Shown: positions 1 through 8,706, counted from the first letter of the stretch. The stretch is 64,000 bases of DNA from Streptomyces chromofuscus (GCF_015160875.1 NZ_CP063374.1:7381501-7445500); one strand, 5' to 3'. The notes: generated by a model not told the origin, from the letters alone. Numbers and translations: made by a program.

Positions 1-2
1 AC

Positions 3-221
3 CTCACCGTCCGGGGCGAACTGCTGCCCCGCTGGGACGAGCAGCTCGCGCTCGCCTCCACCGGCGGGGAACCGGGCGCCGACATGGTGGTGAAGGTCCG
101 CGACGGCTCGGACGCCCAGCGGTGGCTGGTCGACCCGCAGCCGGCCGAGGCGGGTTCGCTGTCGGTCGCGGAGACGGTCGACCCGTCGGCGCGGCAGGCG
201 GGGCTGGGGGAGGGGCCCTAG
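3..221 (+). CDS. C-terminal end of an unidentified protein (partial)
   Basis: An open frame runs from the window edge to a TAG at 219-221 with strong GC3 bias, giving 72 residues that end in ARQAGLGEGP. The visible part is soluble, mixed alpha/beta in character and contains MVVKVRDGSD and RWLVDPQ. I do not recognise the family. The N-terminus lies outside the window, so size and function cannot be judged. The next gene faces it from the other strand 86 bases away. Confidence 0.55.
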   Translation, partial: LTVRGELLPRWDEQLALASTGGEPGADMVVKVRDGSDAQRWLVDPQPAEAGSLSVAETVDPSARQAGLGEGP

Positions 222-307
222 GGGACTGCCGTCACACCGCGGCGGCGGGGCACGAGCGGCACCGCACCACGCCGCTGCGGTGAAGGACCACGGCGGCCTG
301 TGCGGGC

Positions 308-1018
308 TCAGTAGACGCTCAGGCCGTACGCCGACAGCCACTCGACCACCGGTTGGTAGTAGGTGACGCCTCCCGAGCCGCAGTTCCCGCTGCTGCCGAC
401 GATGATGCCCAGAGCCGTGCCGCCCGAGAAGGCCGGACCACCGGTGTCTCCGGGCTCGGAGCAGACGGTGGACCGGAACAGTCCGTACACGGTGCCCCCG
501 CCGTAGTTGACGGTGACGTTCACGGCCTGGATGGTCCCGCAGCGGTATCCGGTGGTCCGGCCCACATGGCAGAGCGACTGCCCGACGACGGGACTCGCCG
601 CGCCGGTGATGTCGCGGGAACCGGCGCCGGCGCCCAGCGAGACCTCGCCGGGGTAGGCGACCGCCGTGTTGGTGTACCGGACGCTCGCGTAGTCGTCGCC
701 CGGGAAGCTCACTCCCGCGGTGACGCCGACGGCGACCGTCAGGGCGGCGTCGGCGTACCAGGCCTGGGCGCCCTGCGCGCACCGGCCCGGCACGAGCGCG
801 TACAGCGCGGAGCCGGAACGGGCGTTGAAGCCCACGGTGCAGCGGGCGCCGGCGCTGTAGAGGGTGTCGCCCCCGCGCACCGCGACGGCCGCCTGTGGCC
901 CCGCCCGCTCCCCGGCATGCGCGCCCGGCCCGGCGGCGGACCAGCCGAGGAGGAGTACCAGTGCGACGACCGCCTGGACGACGGTTCGGAGGAGTCTTTC
1001 GCCCTGCATGGGACTCAC
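308..1018 (-). CDS. Secreted chymotrypsin-fold (S1) pseudo-protease, catalytic His and Ser replaced
   Basis: This 236-residue protein has a signal peptide (about residues 8-35, ending GAHA) and then one streptogrisin-like S1 domain with the usual six cysteines (60/80, 150/160, 186/213). The Asp region is kept (PGDDY, 107-110). The His motif TAGHC reads VPGRC with Arg79 at the His position, and the Ser motif GDSGG reads GDTGG with Thr192. Unlike the other two S1 proteins in this window it has almost no pro-region between the signal and the mature domain. I chose the GTG at 1018 because an AGGAGG sits 5 bases upstream; the frame is open further out to 1096 but that stretch lacks a start signal. 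It probably binds peptides or an inhibitor rather than cleaving. Fold assignment is firm, role is inference. Confidence 0.85.
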   Translation of the reverse strand: MSPMQGERLLRTVVQAVVALVLLLGWSAAGPGAHAGERAGPQAAVAVRGGDTLYSAGARCTVGFNARSGSALYALVPGRCAQGAQAWYADAALTVAVGVTAGVSFPGDDYASVRYTNTAVAYPGEVSLGAGAGSRDITGAASPVVGQSLCHVGRTTGYRCGTIQAVNVTVNYGGGTVYGLFRSTVCSEPGDTGGPAFSGGTALGIIVGSSGNCGSGGVTYYQPVVEWLSAYGLSVY

Positions 1019-1117
1019 GGTGACCTCCTGTGGCATGCACCGGCCATTGTGAGTCCCTCCGGCACGGATGGTCAGGCCGAAACCCGCCATCCACACGGCG
1101 CGCGGGCCACCGTCGGC

Positions 1118-1753
1118 TCAGTAGGCGACCGTGATCCGGCTGCGCGGATGTGCGTTGCTCTCGAGTTCGTCCATGAAAGCGACCGCGTAGTCCTCGGCGC
1201 TGATACGGCTGCGGCCCTCGGCGTCGGTCAGCAGTTGGTCGCCGCCGATCCGGAAGCTGCCCGTCCGCTCGCCGGGGGCGATCTCCGCCGCCGGGGACAC
1301 GTAGGTCCAGTCGAGATCGTCGACCGTGCGGTAGAAAGCGAGGACGTCGAGGTGCGCCATCGCTTCGCCGAGGACCTCGGCGGGAAAGCCAGGCTGGTCG
1401 ACCAGCGCCTCCCCGGGCGCCACCTCCAGACTGCCCGCACCGCCGACCACCACGAGCCGGGAGACGCCCGCCGTCCGTAGCGCGTCGACCACTGCGCTGT
1501 TCATGGCGAGGAAGGGCTCCCTGGGGTCGCTTCCGTCGCGCGGCGGCACCAGCGCGGACGCGACGGCGTCGTGCCCGGCGGCGAGCTCCGTGACACGGCG
1601 CGGGTCCGCCGCGTCCGCGGCGGTCGCGGTCACGTCCGGCACGGGAGCCTCGCCGGATCGGCTGACGCAGGTCACCTGGTGCCCCCGGGCGACGGCCTCG
1701 GCGGCGATACGGCTGCCGACCATGCCGGTGGCGCCCAGCAACATCACTCTCAT
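1118..1753 (-). CDS. NAD(P)H-binding atypical SDR-type protein
   Basis: A 211-residue Rossmann protein. The N-terminal LLGATGMVGSRI (residues 4-15) is the GxxGxxG dinucleotide-binding loop of the NmrA/YwnB-like atypical short-chain dehydrogenases. A strand-turn at LVVVGGAGSL and the DWTYVSP segment also match that group. Such proteins act either as flavin or quinone reductases or as redox sensors, so no substrate is proposed. An AAGGAG lies 6 bases before the ATG. It is monocistronic: the flanking genes are the pseudo-protease downstream on the same strand and a PP2C gene diverging upstream. Confidence 0.85.
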   Translation of the reverse strand: MRVMLLGATGMVGSRIAAEAVARGHQVTCVSRSGEAPVPDVTATAADAADPRRVTELAAGHDAVASALVPPRDGSDPREPFLAMNSAVVDALRTAGVSRLVVVGGAGSLEVAPGEALVDQPGFPAEVLGEAMAHLDVLAFYRTVDDLDWTYVSPAAEIAPGERTGSFRIGGDQLLTDAEGRSRISAEDYAVAFMDELESNAHPRSRITVAY

Positions 1754-2104
1754 GTACGGCTCCTTGCTGGTGACGTGACCTCAGCGGCCGGGGAACCGCT
1801 CAATCCCCCGCAGCACTCGTCCGCTGCCGTCCGGCTCGGCGAAGGGAGCGCCGCTTGCGTCGTCGTGGAAGGCTTGGCCCGGTCCGTGTCGGAGACGGGC
1901 ACGGGCAGCACGAGGACGTCGAGCTTCAGGTCCACGGGGTGTCCTTGCGTGTGAGCGGTGGAGCTGTCCCTACCGTGTCCGCCGGCCGCTCAAACCGCGG
2001 CGCGCGAATGGCGGCGGCCGCACGCTCGCGTTCCCTCGCGTCGAAGCGGCCCTCGGACCGAGGTCTCCCGCGCGAGGCTGCGGGCGTGGACGTACGGTGC
2101 TGGT

Positions 2105-4288
2105 ATGTGCGCGATACCGGACGACGGCGCTGCACAGCTCCACGGGACCCGCCGTCGTTCGCCTACCGCCACGTCGGTGGGCCGAGCCGAGTTGGACCGG
2201 CTGCTGGAGTCCGCCGTGCGTGACACGGGCGTGCATGCGGGAGCCGTCTTCCTGCTGGCGTCCGACGGGCAGGCGCTGCGGCTGGAGGTGACGGCCGGCA
2301 TGCCGGTGGAGTATCTCGCGCCTTGGTTCGGGGTGGGGCTGTCGAGTCCCGTTCCGGCGGCCGAGGCGGTGCGCGAGCGACGGCTGGTCTGGCTCGGCCG
2401 GCCGCAGGAGCTCGCACGTCGATATCCGCGCACGGCGATCGCGCTGCCGTATCACTATGCGGTGGCCGCGGCGCCGATCCTCACCGGCACCACGGCCTGG
2501 GGCACGCTGCTGCTGTTCTGGCCCGGCTCCGACATCGCCGGGGCCGCCGGTCCGAGCCCCGAGCGGGTCATGGCCGCCTCCCGGCGCCTGGGGCGGTTCC
2601 TGCAGGGCGTTGCCGACACCGGGCATCCCCTCGGTCCCGGACCGCTGCCGCGCACGCTGGCGCAGCCGCCCGCCCATGAGCGGACGACGGCCGAGGCGGC
2701 GCTGGCCGCGGCAGGTCTCGTCGAACGGCTTCCGGAGGGCACCTGCTCCCTCGACTTCCAGGGCAGGTTCACGTACGTCAGCGCCACCGCTGCCGAGCTG
2801 CTCGGCGGCACCGTCCCCGATCTGATCGGCTCGCGCCCCTGGCAATCCTTGTCCTGGTGCACGGACCCGGCGTTCGAGGACCGCTATCGTGCCGCCGTCG
2901 TCAGCCGGCAGCCCGGCAGCTTCACCGCCATGCGCCCGCCGGACCGATGGCTCGCCTTCGAGCTCTACCCCGACGCCTCCGGGGTGAGCGTCCGCATCTC
3001 GCCGACCGGTCCGGGCACGGCCTCACGGGCGGCGCCCGCCGTGACGGGGGCGCTCCGGGGTGAGCCGATCTCCCTGGGCGAGGTCTACCAGGTGCTGCAC
3101 CTGGCCGCCGCCCTCTCCGAAGCCGTGGGCGTGGACGATGTGGTCGATCTGGTCTCCGACGAGTTGATGGTGGCCTACAGGGCCCAGAGCGTGGCCCTGC
3201 TCGCGACCGAGGACGGCAGAATGCGAGTCCTCGGCTGCCGCGGACGCAGGCTTCGGCTCCTGGAGGTCAGCGACGGAGCGCCGCTGACCTCCCCGGCGCC
3301 CGCGGCCCGGGTCCTCGCCACGGGCATGCCGGCCTTCTTCGCCACCTTCGACGAGCTGGCCCGGGACTACCCGCCGGCTCCTCGCCAGGAGGACATGCAC
3401 GCCTGGGCCTTTCTGCCACTGATCGCCTCCGGGCACCCGGTGGGCTCCTGTGTGCTCGCCTTCGACAGGCCTCACGCCTTCTCCGACAACCAGCGGGCCG
3501 TCCTCACCGCATTCGCCGGACTGATCGCGCAGGCGCTGGAGCGGGCCCGCCTGTACGACACCCGCACGAAGCTCGCGCAGACCCTGCAGGCGGCTCTGCT
3601 CCCCGACTCGCTGCCGGAGCTGCCCGGACTGGACGTGGCCGCCCGCTATCTGCCCAGCGTCCGCGGCATGGACATCGGCGGCGACTTCTTCGACCTGGTC
3701 CGGGTGGACGACACCGCCGTGGCCGCGTTCATCGGCGACGTCGAGGGCCACAACGTCGCCGCCGCCGCACTCATGGGCCGCATCCGCTACTCCGTACGCG
3801 CCCACGCCGCCGGCGGGGCCACGCCGGCACAAGCCCTCGAGCAGGCCAACCGCCGGCTGGTCGAGCTGGATCCGGGCCGCTTCGCCAGCTGCCTGTACGC
3901 CCACATCGACCTCGTGCGCCGCCGGGCCGTCCTGGCCACCGCCGGGCATCCCCCGCCGGTGTTGCGCCGTCCGGACGGGCGCACCGAGGTCCTTCCCCTG
4001 CAGCCGGGGCTGCTGCTCGGCATCGACCCCGAGGCGGACTATCCCTGCACCGAAATCCCCCTGACGCCCGGCACCGTCCTCGCCCTGTACACCGACGGAC
4101 TCGTCGAGGCCGCAGGGGTCGACCTGGACGACGCCATGGCCGGGCTCGCCGCCCAACTCGCCCGGGCCCGGCCCCAGCCCATGGACAAGCTCGCCACAGC
4201 CCTGATCGACCATGCACGGCGAACCGCCCCCCGAACGGACGACATCGCCCTGCTGCTCATCATGCTCGCCACCGCGGGTAGCCCGTGA
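2105..4288 (+). CDS. GAF-PAS-GAF-PP2C (SpoIIE/RsbU-type) phosphatase
   Basis: A 727-residue soluble signalling phosphatase. Order: GAF (about 20-165), PAS (about 205-300, with SLDFQGRFTYVS), second GAF (about 320-480), SpoIIE-type PP2C (about 490-725). The metal-binding motifs GGDFFD (near 525), GDVEGHN (near 543) and LYTDGLVE are intact. Family members dephosphorylate anti-anti-sigma proteins and so release an anti-sigma factor; the partner is not in this window. The frame is open to 1958, but family similarity starts only near the ATG at 2105, which I chose. The same domain order recurs at 21024-23153 on the other strand, including the segment DRYRAA.(9).RPPxxWL..LYP in the PAS domain, so the two look like paralogues. 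Confidence 0.9.
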   Translation: MCAIPDDGAAQLHGTRRRSPTATSVGRAELDRLLESAVRDTGVHAGAVFLLASDGQALRLEVTAGMPVEYLAPWFGVGLSSPVPAAEAVRERRLVWLGRPQELARRYPRTAIALPYHYAVAAAPILTGTTAWGTLLLFWPGSDIAGAAGPSPERVMAASRRLGRFLQGVADTGHPLGPGPLPRTLAQPPAHERTTAEAALAAAGLVERLPEGTCSLDFQGRFTYVSATAAELLGGTVPDLIGSRPWQSLSWCTDPAFEDRYRAAVVSRQPGSFTAMRPPDRWLAFELYPDASGVSVRISPTGPGTASRAAPAVTGALRGEPISLGEVYQVLHLAAALSEAVGVDDVVDLVSDELMVAYRAQSVALLATEDGRMRVLGCRGRRLRLLEVSDGAPLTSPAPAARVLATGMPAFFATFDELARDYPPAPRQEDMHAWAFLPLIASGHPVGSCVLAFDRPHAFSDNQRAVLTAFAGLIAQALERARLYDTRTKLAQTLQAALLPDSLPELPGLDVAARYLPSVRGMDIGGDFFDLVRVDDTAVAAFIGDVEGHNVAAAALMGRIRYSVRAHAAGGATPAQALEQANRRLVELDPGRFASCLYAHIDLVRRRAVLATAGHPPPVLRRPDGRTEVLPLQPGLLLGIDPEADYPCTEIPLTPGTVLALYTDGLVEAAGVDLDDAMAGLAAQLARARPQPMDKLATALIDHARRTAPRTDDIALLLIMLATAGSP

Positions 4289-4367
4289 AACCACGGGGCC
4301 GGCGCCGAGCCATGGCGGCGCACCGCCGCCACAGCGAGATCCCGGCCACACCACCCTGGCCGAGCAC

Positions 4368-5543
4368 CTACTCGGCGGCCATGTCCTCCATGAGGTCGGC
4401 CGGGCCGACGGTCGCGGGGGTGGCGTGGCCCGACAGCGCGAGCGTCAGGTCCAGTTCGGCGAGCAGGCAGCGAATCACGTGCTCCACGCCCGCCTGCCCG
4501 TCGAGCGCGAGACCGTACACGTACGGCCGTCCCACCAGGACCGCCCGCGCGCCGAGCGCGAGTGCCTTGAAGACGTCGTCCCCGGTGCGCACCCCGCTGT
4601 CGAACAGCACCGTCAGCCGGTCGCCGACCGCCGCGACCACACCGGGCAGCGCGTCGGCCGCCGCGACCGAACCGGCCACCTGGCGCCCGCCGTGGTTGGA
4701 CACCACCACACCGTCCATCCCCGCGTCGACGGCCTGCCGGGCGTCGTCCGGGTGCAGCACGCCCTTCAGGACGATCGGGCCGTCCCAGTTCTCCCGCACG
4801 AACGTCAGGTCCGGCCAGGTCTTCGCGGGGTCGGCGAACATGCCGACGAAATGCATCACCGCCGCGTTCGGGTCCTCGTGCACCGGCTTGGCGAGGCCCG
4901 AGCGAAACGCCGGGTCGGAGAAGTAGTTGGCGGTGCCGACGCCGTGCAGGAACGGCAGGTACGCCTGGTCCAGGTCGCGAGGCCGCCACGCGAGCAGCGG
5001 CGTGTCCAGCGTGACGACCAGGACGCTGAACCCGGCCGCTTTCGCCCGGGTCAGGAAACTCCGGGTCACCTCGCGGTCCTTGGCCCAGTACAGCTGGAAC
5101 CACCGCTCGGCGTCGCCCATCGCCTCCGCGACCTGCTCGATGGGCGTGCTGGACGCCGACGACAGCACGTACGGCACGCCCTGCGCCGCCGCCGCCCGGG
5201 CCGCGGCGCGCTCCGCGTCCGGATGCATGATCGACAGCACCCCGACCGGCGCCAGCGCCAGCGGCGCGGGCAGCCCCCGGCCCAGCACCTCGACCGACAG
5301 GTCACGCTCGTGCACGTCCCGCAGCATCCGCGGCACGATCCGGCGGCGCCGCAGCGCCGCCCGGTTGGCGCGCGCCGTGCTGCCGTCGCCGGCGCTGCCC
5401 GTGACGTAGCCCACGGGGCCGGGACCGAGCCGCCGCTCGGTGAGTTCCTCCAGCCGGGTCAGATCGGTCGGGAGCCTCGGTACCGCTCCCGTCATCCCGT
5501 TCAGATAGATCTCGTACTGGAAGTCGGCCCAGTGCTTCGCCAT
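4368..5543 (-). CDS. FMN-dependent alpha-hydroxy-acid oxidase (lactate 2-monooxygenase-like)
   Basis: The 391-residue protein matches the TIM-barrel FMN oxidases of L-2-hydroxy acids over its whole length. Diagnostic parts are LALAPVG, YVLSSASS, WFQLYW, VLKGVL (FMN-binding Lys), SNHGGRQ (active-site His and substrate-binding Arg) and FDSGVRTGDD. An insertion around AWRPRDLDQAYLPF is characteristic of lactate 2-monooxygenase rather than lactate dehydrogenase or oxidase. It should oxidise lactate or a related 2-hydroxy acid in the cytoplasm. The ATG at 5543 follows GGGGA; an extension of seven residues upstream is possible. It converges with the PP2C gene. Confidence 0.88.
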   Translation of the reverse strand: MAKHWADFQYEIYLNGMTGAVPRLPTDLTRLEELTERRLGPGPVGYVTGSAGDGSTARANRAALRRRRIVPRMLRDVHERDLSVEVLGRGLPAPLALAPVGVLSIMHPDAERAAARAAAAQGVPYVLSSASSTPIEQVAEAMGDAERWFQLYWAKDREVTRSFLTRAKAAGFSVLVVTLDTPLLAWRPRDLDQAYLPFLHGVGTANYFSDPAFRSGLAKPVHEDPNAAVMHFVGMFADPAKTWPDLTFVRENWDGPIVLKGVLHPDDARQAVDAGMDGVVVSNHGGRQVAGSVAAADALPGVVAAVGDRLTVLFDSGVRTGDDVFKALALGARAVLVGRPYVYGLALDGQAGVEHVIRCLLAELDLTLALSGHATPATVGPADLMEDMAAE

Positions 5544-5627
5544 CGCCAGGTCCCCGCCTCTCACCGTCGAGCCGCGTCGTCCCGACGATACTGGCGAGTA
5601 AGGCCAGGTCCGTCCAGCGGTGCGTCG

Positions 5628-5899
5628 TCACCGACGGGCGGCCGACCGGTGCAGGACCGCCGCCGGTTCGCGCGGCGGGGAGGACATCGGCCAGTGCCCG
5701 GTGTCCATCCGCACCAGCTCCCGGCGTTCTCTCCTGCCGAGCAGTTCGCGCAGCCCGCGCGGGGTCGCTCGGCCGCGCCTGCAGGAAAGGGCCTCCCGTC
5801 GGCGGGCACCTCGGTGTCCACGAACACCACCCGGGCCAACTGGTCGCCGATCCGCTCGGCGGCCCGGCCGACCGGGACGCCCGCGGAGCTGGAGGGGGT
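5628..5899 (-). pseudogene. Truncated, frameshifted alpha/beta-hydrolase remnant
   Basis: Two reading frames together give the middle and end of a salicylate-esterase-like alpha/beta hydrolase. One frame reads VGRAAERIGDQLARVVFVDT (about 5840-5890). The other, after a shift near 5775, reads LVRMDTGHWPMSSPPREPAA, carrying the terminal catalytic-His region (DTGHWPM). The first third with the nucleophile elbow is absent, so the gene has lost its 5' part as well as its frame. It lies in the gap upstream of the FMN oxidase gene and is surely non-functional. Confidence 0.7.
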
Positions 5900-6185
5900 C
5901 AAAAGGGGCTGTGCCGGGAGTGGGTCCGGAATGTTTCAGGCCGATTAACGAAGTGCCGGAATCCAGCCATCCGGCCATCCGGAGTGATCAAGAGTCGCGC
6001 GTCGAGGGGGTTGTAACGTTCGAATTCCGTGACTTCGCGCCACTGTTTGAACACGCAAGGTTACTGAAACCCGTGGGGTGGAGGTGAGTTTCGGCGGCGG
6101 ACTCGGCAGACTCGCGCTCGCCGGCCGGGCACCGACCACGAACCCGCTCCGGCGACTCACGCAATCGAGCGGAAGGATGCACACA

Positions 6186-6620
6186 ATGCGGAACCCCGCG
6201 CGCTGGGCAGCGACCATCGGCCTCACCGCCGCCACCGTCTGCGGACCCCTGACCGGAGCCGCGCACGCCGCCCCCGCCGCAACCCCGGCCTCGCTCTACG
6301 CCCCGTCGGCCCTGGTGCTCACCACGGGCCACGGCGAGAGCTCGGCCACCGTCACTCCGGAGCGCGCAGTGACACTGAGCTGCGCCCCGACGGCCTCCGG
6401 GACGCACCCGAACGCCACCACGGCCTGCGCCGACCTGCGCGCCGCGAACGGCGACCTCGGCGCCCTGGAGAGCCGGCCCGGCGTGTGGTGCACGCGCGAG
6501 TACGACCCCGTGGTCGTCCGGGTCGACGGGGTCTGGCAGGGCCAGTACGTCTCCTATGAGCGCACCTTCGCCAACGAGTGCGTGAAGAACTCGTACGGGA
6601 CGAGCGTCTTCGCGTTCTGA
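6186..6620 (+). CDS. sti1: Secreted subtilisin-inhibitor-like protease inhibitor (SSI family, P1 Arg)
   Basis: A 144-residue precursor, the usual SSI length, with a signal peptide ending at about residue 28 (AHA/AP). The mature protein starts with the family signature SLYAPSALVL and has the two disulphide pairs expected (Cys66/81 and Cys102/132). The reactive loop reads C-T-R-E-Y-D-P-V, which puts Arg104 at P1 where classical SSI has Met. Arg at P1 predicts inhibition of trypsin-like as well as subtilisin-like proteases. The ATG at 6186 is used because GGAAGG lies 9 bases upstream; another ATG three codons earlier is too close to it. A strong hairpin follows the stop. The symbol is that of the S. 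coelicolor orthologue as I recall it. Confidence 0.92.
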   Translation: MRNPARWAATIGLTAATVCGPLTGAAHAAPAATPASLYAPSALVLTTGHGESSATVTPERAVTLSCAPTASGTHPNATTACADLRAANGDLGALESRPGVWCTREYDPVVVRVDGVWQGQYVSYERTFANECVKNSYGTSVFAF

Positions 6621-6709
6621 GAGACCGGGATCGCATGGTCCCCGTGAATGCCGCGAGCGACCCGCAGCTGGGGAGTGCGGGCCGTCGTCACGGGGCCCTG
6701 GGGTCTCGA

Positions 6710-6755
6710 CCCAGGGGTCGGCCGGGCGGAGTGGGGCCGCCCGCCGACCCCTGGG
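6710..6755. terminator. Long GC hairpin between convergent genes
   Basis: Nearly perfect inverted repeat: the arm at 6710-6729 pairs with 6737-6755, starting CCCAGGGGTCGG, with one bulged base and a 7-base loop. It sits exactly between the inhibitor gene and the CDGSH gene and can terminate both. Confidence 0.75.
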
Positions 6756-6756
6756 A

Positions 6757-6969
6757 TCACTCGTCGGAGGGCCGCGCCCGGTCCCGGTGACTGGTGTCGC
6801 ACCAGGGGTAGCGGCGACTGCGCCGGCAGGTGCACAGCGCGACCCGGAAACGGTCGGAGGAGACGGTCGTACCGTCCTCCAGCTCCACTTCCACCGGCCC
6901 CTCCACCAGCAGGGGGCCGCGGCGCCGGACCGTGATCCGGCGCGGGGCGTCAGACGGGGAGTTCGGCAC
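6757..6969 (-). CDS. CDGSH-type iron-sulfur protein
   Basis: Seventy residues. Cys46-x-Cys48-x2-Ser51-x3-Pro55-x-Cys57-Asp58-Thr59-Ser60-His61 is the [2Fe-2S] ligand set of the CDGSH (mitoNEET-like) family, with Thr in place of the usual Gly. These small proteins carry out electron or cluster transfer. The gene overlaps the end of the upstream methyltransferase gene by 20 bases and starts with GTG, so it is translated from the same message. In actinobacteria such proteins often sit beside a HemK2-type methyltransferase and a haem-oxygenase-fold protein, which is exactly the order here. Confidence 0.88.
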   Translation of the reverse strand: MPNSPSDAPRRITVRRRGPLLVEGPVEVELEDGTTVSSDRFRVALCTCRRSRRYPWCDTSHRDRARPSDE

Positions 6970-7603
6970 GGACGACCACCAGCTCTTCCTTGTCCTCGGT
7001 GGCGGAGAGCAGTCCCCGCTCCCGCAGCCAGCCCTCTCGCTCCCGCAGGACGGGACCGAAGGCGATCCGGCGACGACGGGTCACGCTCGACTTCAGTCCC
7101 GCCGCGCGCAGCAGCTCCAGGGTGCGCTCGGGTCCGCTGAGGGCCGAGTGGACCGTCAGCAGGACTCCGCCCGGCCGCAGCAGGGCGGGAGCCTCCCGGC
7201 AGATCCGGTCCAGGACCAGCCGCCCGTCGTGCCCGGCGTCCCACGCCCGTGCGGTGCCGCGCGGCTCGGGATCGCCCTCCGGGGCGGGGACGTAGGGCGG
7301 GTTGGCCAGAATCAGGTCGAAGGTGCGGTCGCGCACGCGGTCGAACAGGTTCCCGTGCAGGATGCGCAGGCGCAGTCCGGACATCCAGGCGTTGACCCGG
7401 GCCGCGCCCACGGCTCGCCACGACACGTCGACGGCGGTCACCCGCATCCCGCGTCGCGCGGCGTACAGGGCCAGCGCTCCCGTGCCGGTGCCCACGTCGA
7501 GCACGTCGGAGCCGGGCGGGAGCGGCTCCTCGGCCAGGGCCTCGGCCAGCAGGGTTGTGTCTTCCTGGGGCGTGTAGACGCCGGGGGGCACCAGTGGATT
7601 CAC
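6950..7603 (-). CDS. HemK2/MTQ2-type protein methyltransferase
   Basis: This 217-residue class I SAM methyltransferase has motif I VLDVGTGTGALAL (residues 34-46) and the NPPY motif (ANPPYVPAPEG) typical of N5-glutamine or related amide/amino methyltransferases. Length and the lack of an N-terminal helical domain place it with HemK2/Mtq2 rather than PrmC. The target is unknown. Start is GTG at 7603, with no good ribosome binding site but a GGGTAC ten bases upstream. It is followed by the CDGSH gene with overlap and preceded by the haem-oxygenase-fold gene 22 bases upstream, likely one operon with an internal promoter. Confidence 0.87.
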   Translation of the reverse strand: MNPLVPPGVYTPQEDTTLLAEALAEEPLPPGSDVLDVGTGTGALALYAARRGMRVTAVDVSWRAVGAARVNAWMSGLRLRILHGNLFDRVRDRTFDLILANPPYVPAPEGDPEPRGTARAWDAGHDGRLVLDRICREAPALLRPGGVLLTVHSALSGPERTLELLRAAGLKSSVTRRRRIAFGPVLREREGWLRERGLLSATEDKEELVVVRAELPV

Positions 7604-7613
7604 GCCGATCCAG

Positions 7614-7619
7614 GTACCC
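7614..7619 (-). promoter_or_regulatory. GGGTAC -10-like element before the HemK2-type gene
   Basis: GGGTAC on the minus strand, 10 bases before the GTG start. It matches the -10 of Streptomyces SigB-type promoters. No clear -35 (GnnT) is present at the right distance, so this is the weakest member of the set. Confidence 0.35.
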
Positions 7620-7625
7620 CCGCAA

Positions 7626-8648
7626 TCAGGAAATATGGGAGGTTTCGGATTCCGTGGACGTCAGGGGCGTGCGCAGCGACGACTCGCCAGCCCGCCATAC
7701 GGTGAGCAGCCGCTCGGCGAGACGGTCCTCGACGTACCCGGTGGCGTCGATGCCGAAGGCGATGTCGCCGGCGAGCCGGGGTTCGTCCGCCAGCAGTCCG
7801 CCGATGACGTCGTGCCGCACGACCTGCTCGTGCACCGCGTCGGCCTCGACGTGCTCGTCGTAGAAGTGCTCGGCGGCGGGCCCGGCGCCGGTGCGGCGCA
7901 TGGCCTCGGCGAGCCGCCGGGAACCCGGGGACGAGGTGACCTCCACAGCGGCGAAGTGCCCGACCAGCGCGCCCCTCAGGGAGCGGTGCAGCCCGAACAG
8001 GGACATGAGGTTCACCGTGGCGAGGGTCTCGGCGCAGGCGGCGTCCACATAGTGCCCGTACGTGGTGTCCAGGCCCAGATCGGTCATCAGGTCGGCGAAC
8101 AGGCGGGCGTGGATCCGGTCGGCGCGGCCGCCGCCGAACTCGTCGAACTCCACCGCCACCATCGCGGCCTTCGCCCGGCCCCACAGCCGGGGCAGCACCC
8201 AGGCGTGCGGGTCCGCCTCCTTCAGGTGGTACAGGGAGCGCTGGGCCGCGTACTCGCGCAGCTGCCACAGCTCGCCCTTGTCGCGCAGATAGTGGCTGAC
8301 GCCGGTGCCGTCGACCGGTTCGACGAGGATCTCCGCCAGGGCGTCCTCGACGCTGTCGTGGACCGGGGTGTCGGCGCGCAGGGCGGACAGGAACCGGTCC
8401 TCCAGTGCGGCGCGGGCGCCCAGCAGGGCGGGGTCCCACTCGCGGTCGTCGGGCACTCCCGCGAAGCCGCGGTAGTGCAGTTCGTAGCACAGGTAGAGGG
8501 CCAGCTGGAGGTCGCCGCCGTACGCCGCCGCGTGAGCGATCCGCTCCTTTCCGGGCAGGGGGCCCGTACCCCTCAGGTAGTCCATGATCGCGGCGGAGAG
8601 GGGGCCGCGGTCGGACGGCAGTCGTGGTTCCTGGTGGTCGTGCGTCAT
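7626..8648 (-). CDS. Iron-containing redox enzyme family protein (haem-oxygenase-like fold)
   Basis: The 340-residue, mostly helical protein belongs to the haem-oxygenase-like di-iron group. Candidate metal ligands are E and H residues in YELHYRGF, VEFDEFGGGRADRIHARLF and AEHFYDEHVEADAVHEQ, where repeated ExxxH/DExxH patterns occur on helices as in that fold. Substrate is unknown; family members include oxidases and N-oxygenases, several stress-induced. The ATG at 8648 starts ten bases after a GGGTAC, giving a very short or absent leader. It diverges from the flavodoxin-like gene with 75 bases between. Confidence 0.82.
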   Translation of the reverse strand: MTHDHQEPRLPSDRGPLSAAIMDYLRGTGPLPGKERIAHAAAYGGDLQLALYLCYELHYRGFAGVPDDREWDPALLGARAALEDRFLSALRADTPVHDSVEDALAEILVEPVDGTGVSHYLRDKGELWQLREYAAQRSLYHLKEADPHAWVLPRLWGRAKAAMVAVEFDEFGGGRADRIHARLFADLMTDLGLDTTYGHYVDAACAETLATVNLMSLFGLHRSLRGALVGHFAAVEVTSSPGSRRLAEAMRRTGAGPAAEHFYDEHVEADAVHEQVVRHDVIGGLLADEPRLAGDIAFGIDATGYVEDRLAERLLTVWRAGESSLRTPLTSTESETSHIS

Positions 8649-8658
8649 GCGCGACCGA

Positions 8659-8664
8659 GTACCC
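8659..8664 (-). promoter_or_regulatory. SigB-like -10 (GGGTAC) for the haem-oxygenase-fold gene
   Basis: GGGTAC reads towards the ATG at 8648, 10 bases away. Together with the element at 8707-8712 it makes back-to-back divergent promoters. Confidence 0.5.
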
Positions 8665-8706
8665 GGCTGGCACCGGGCCTGACACCCGACTGTCACCCGG
8701 CTCAAC

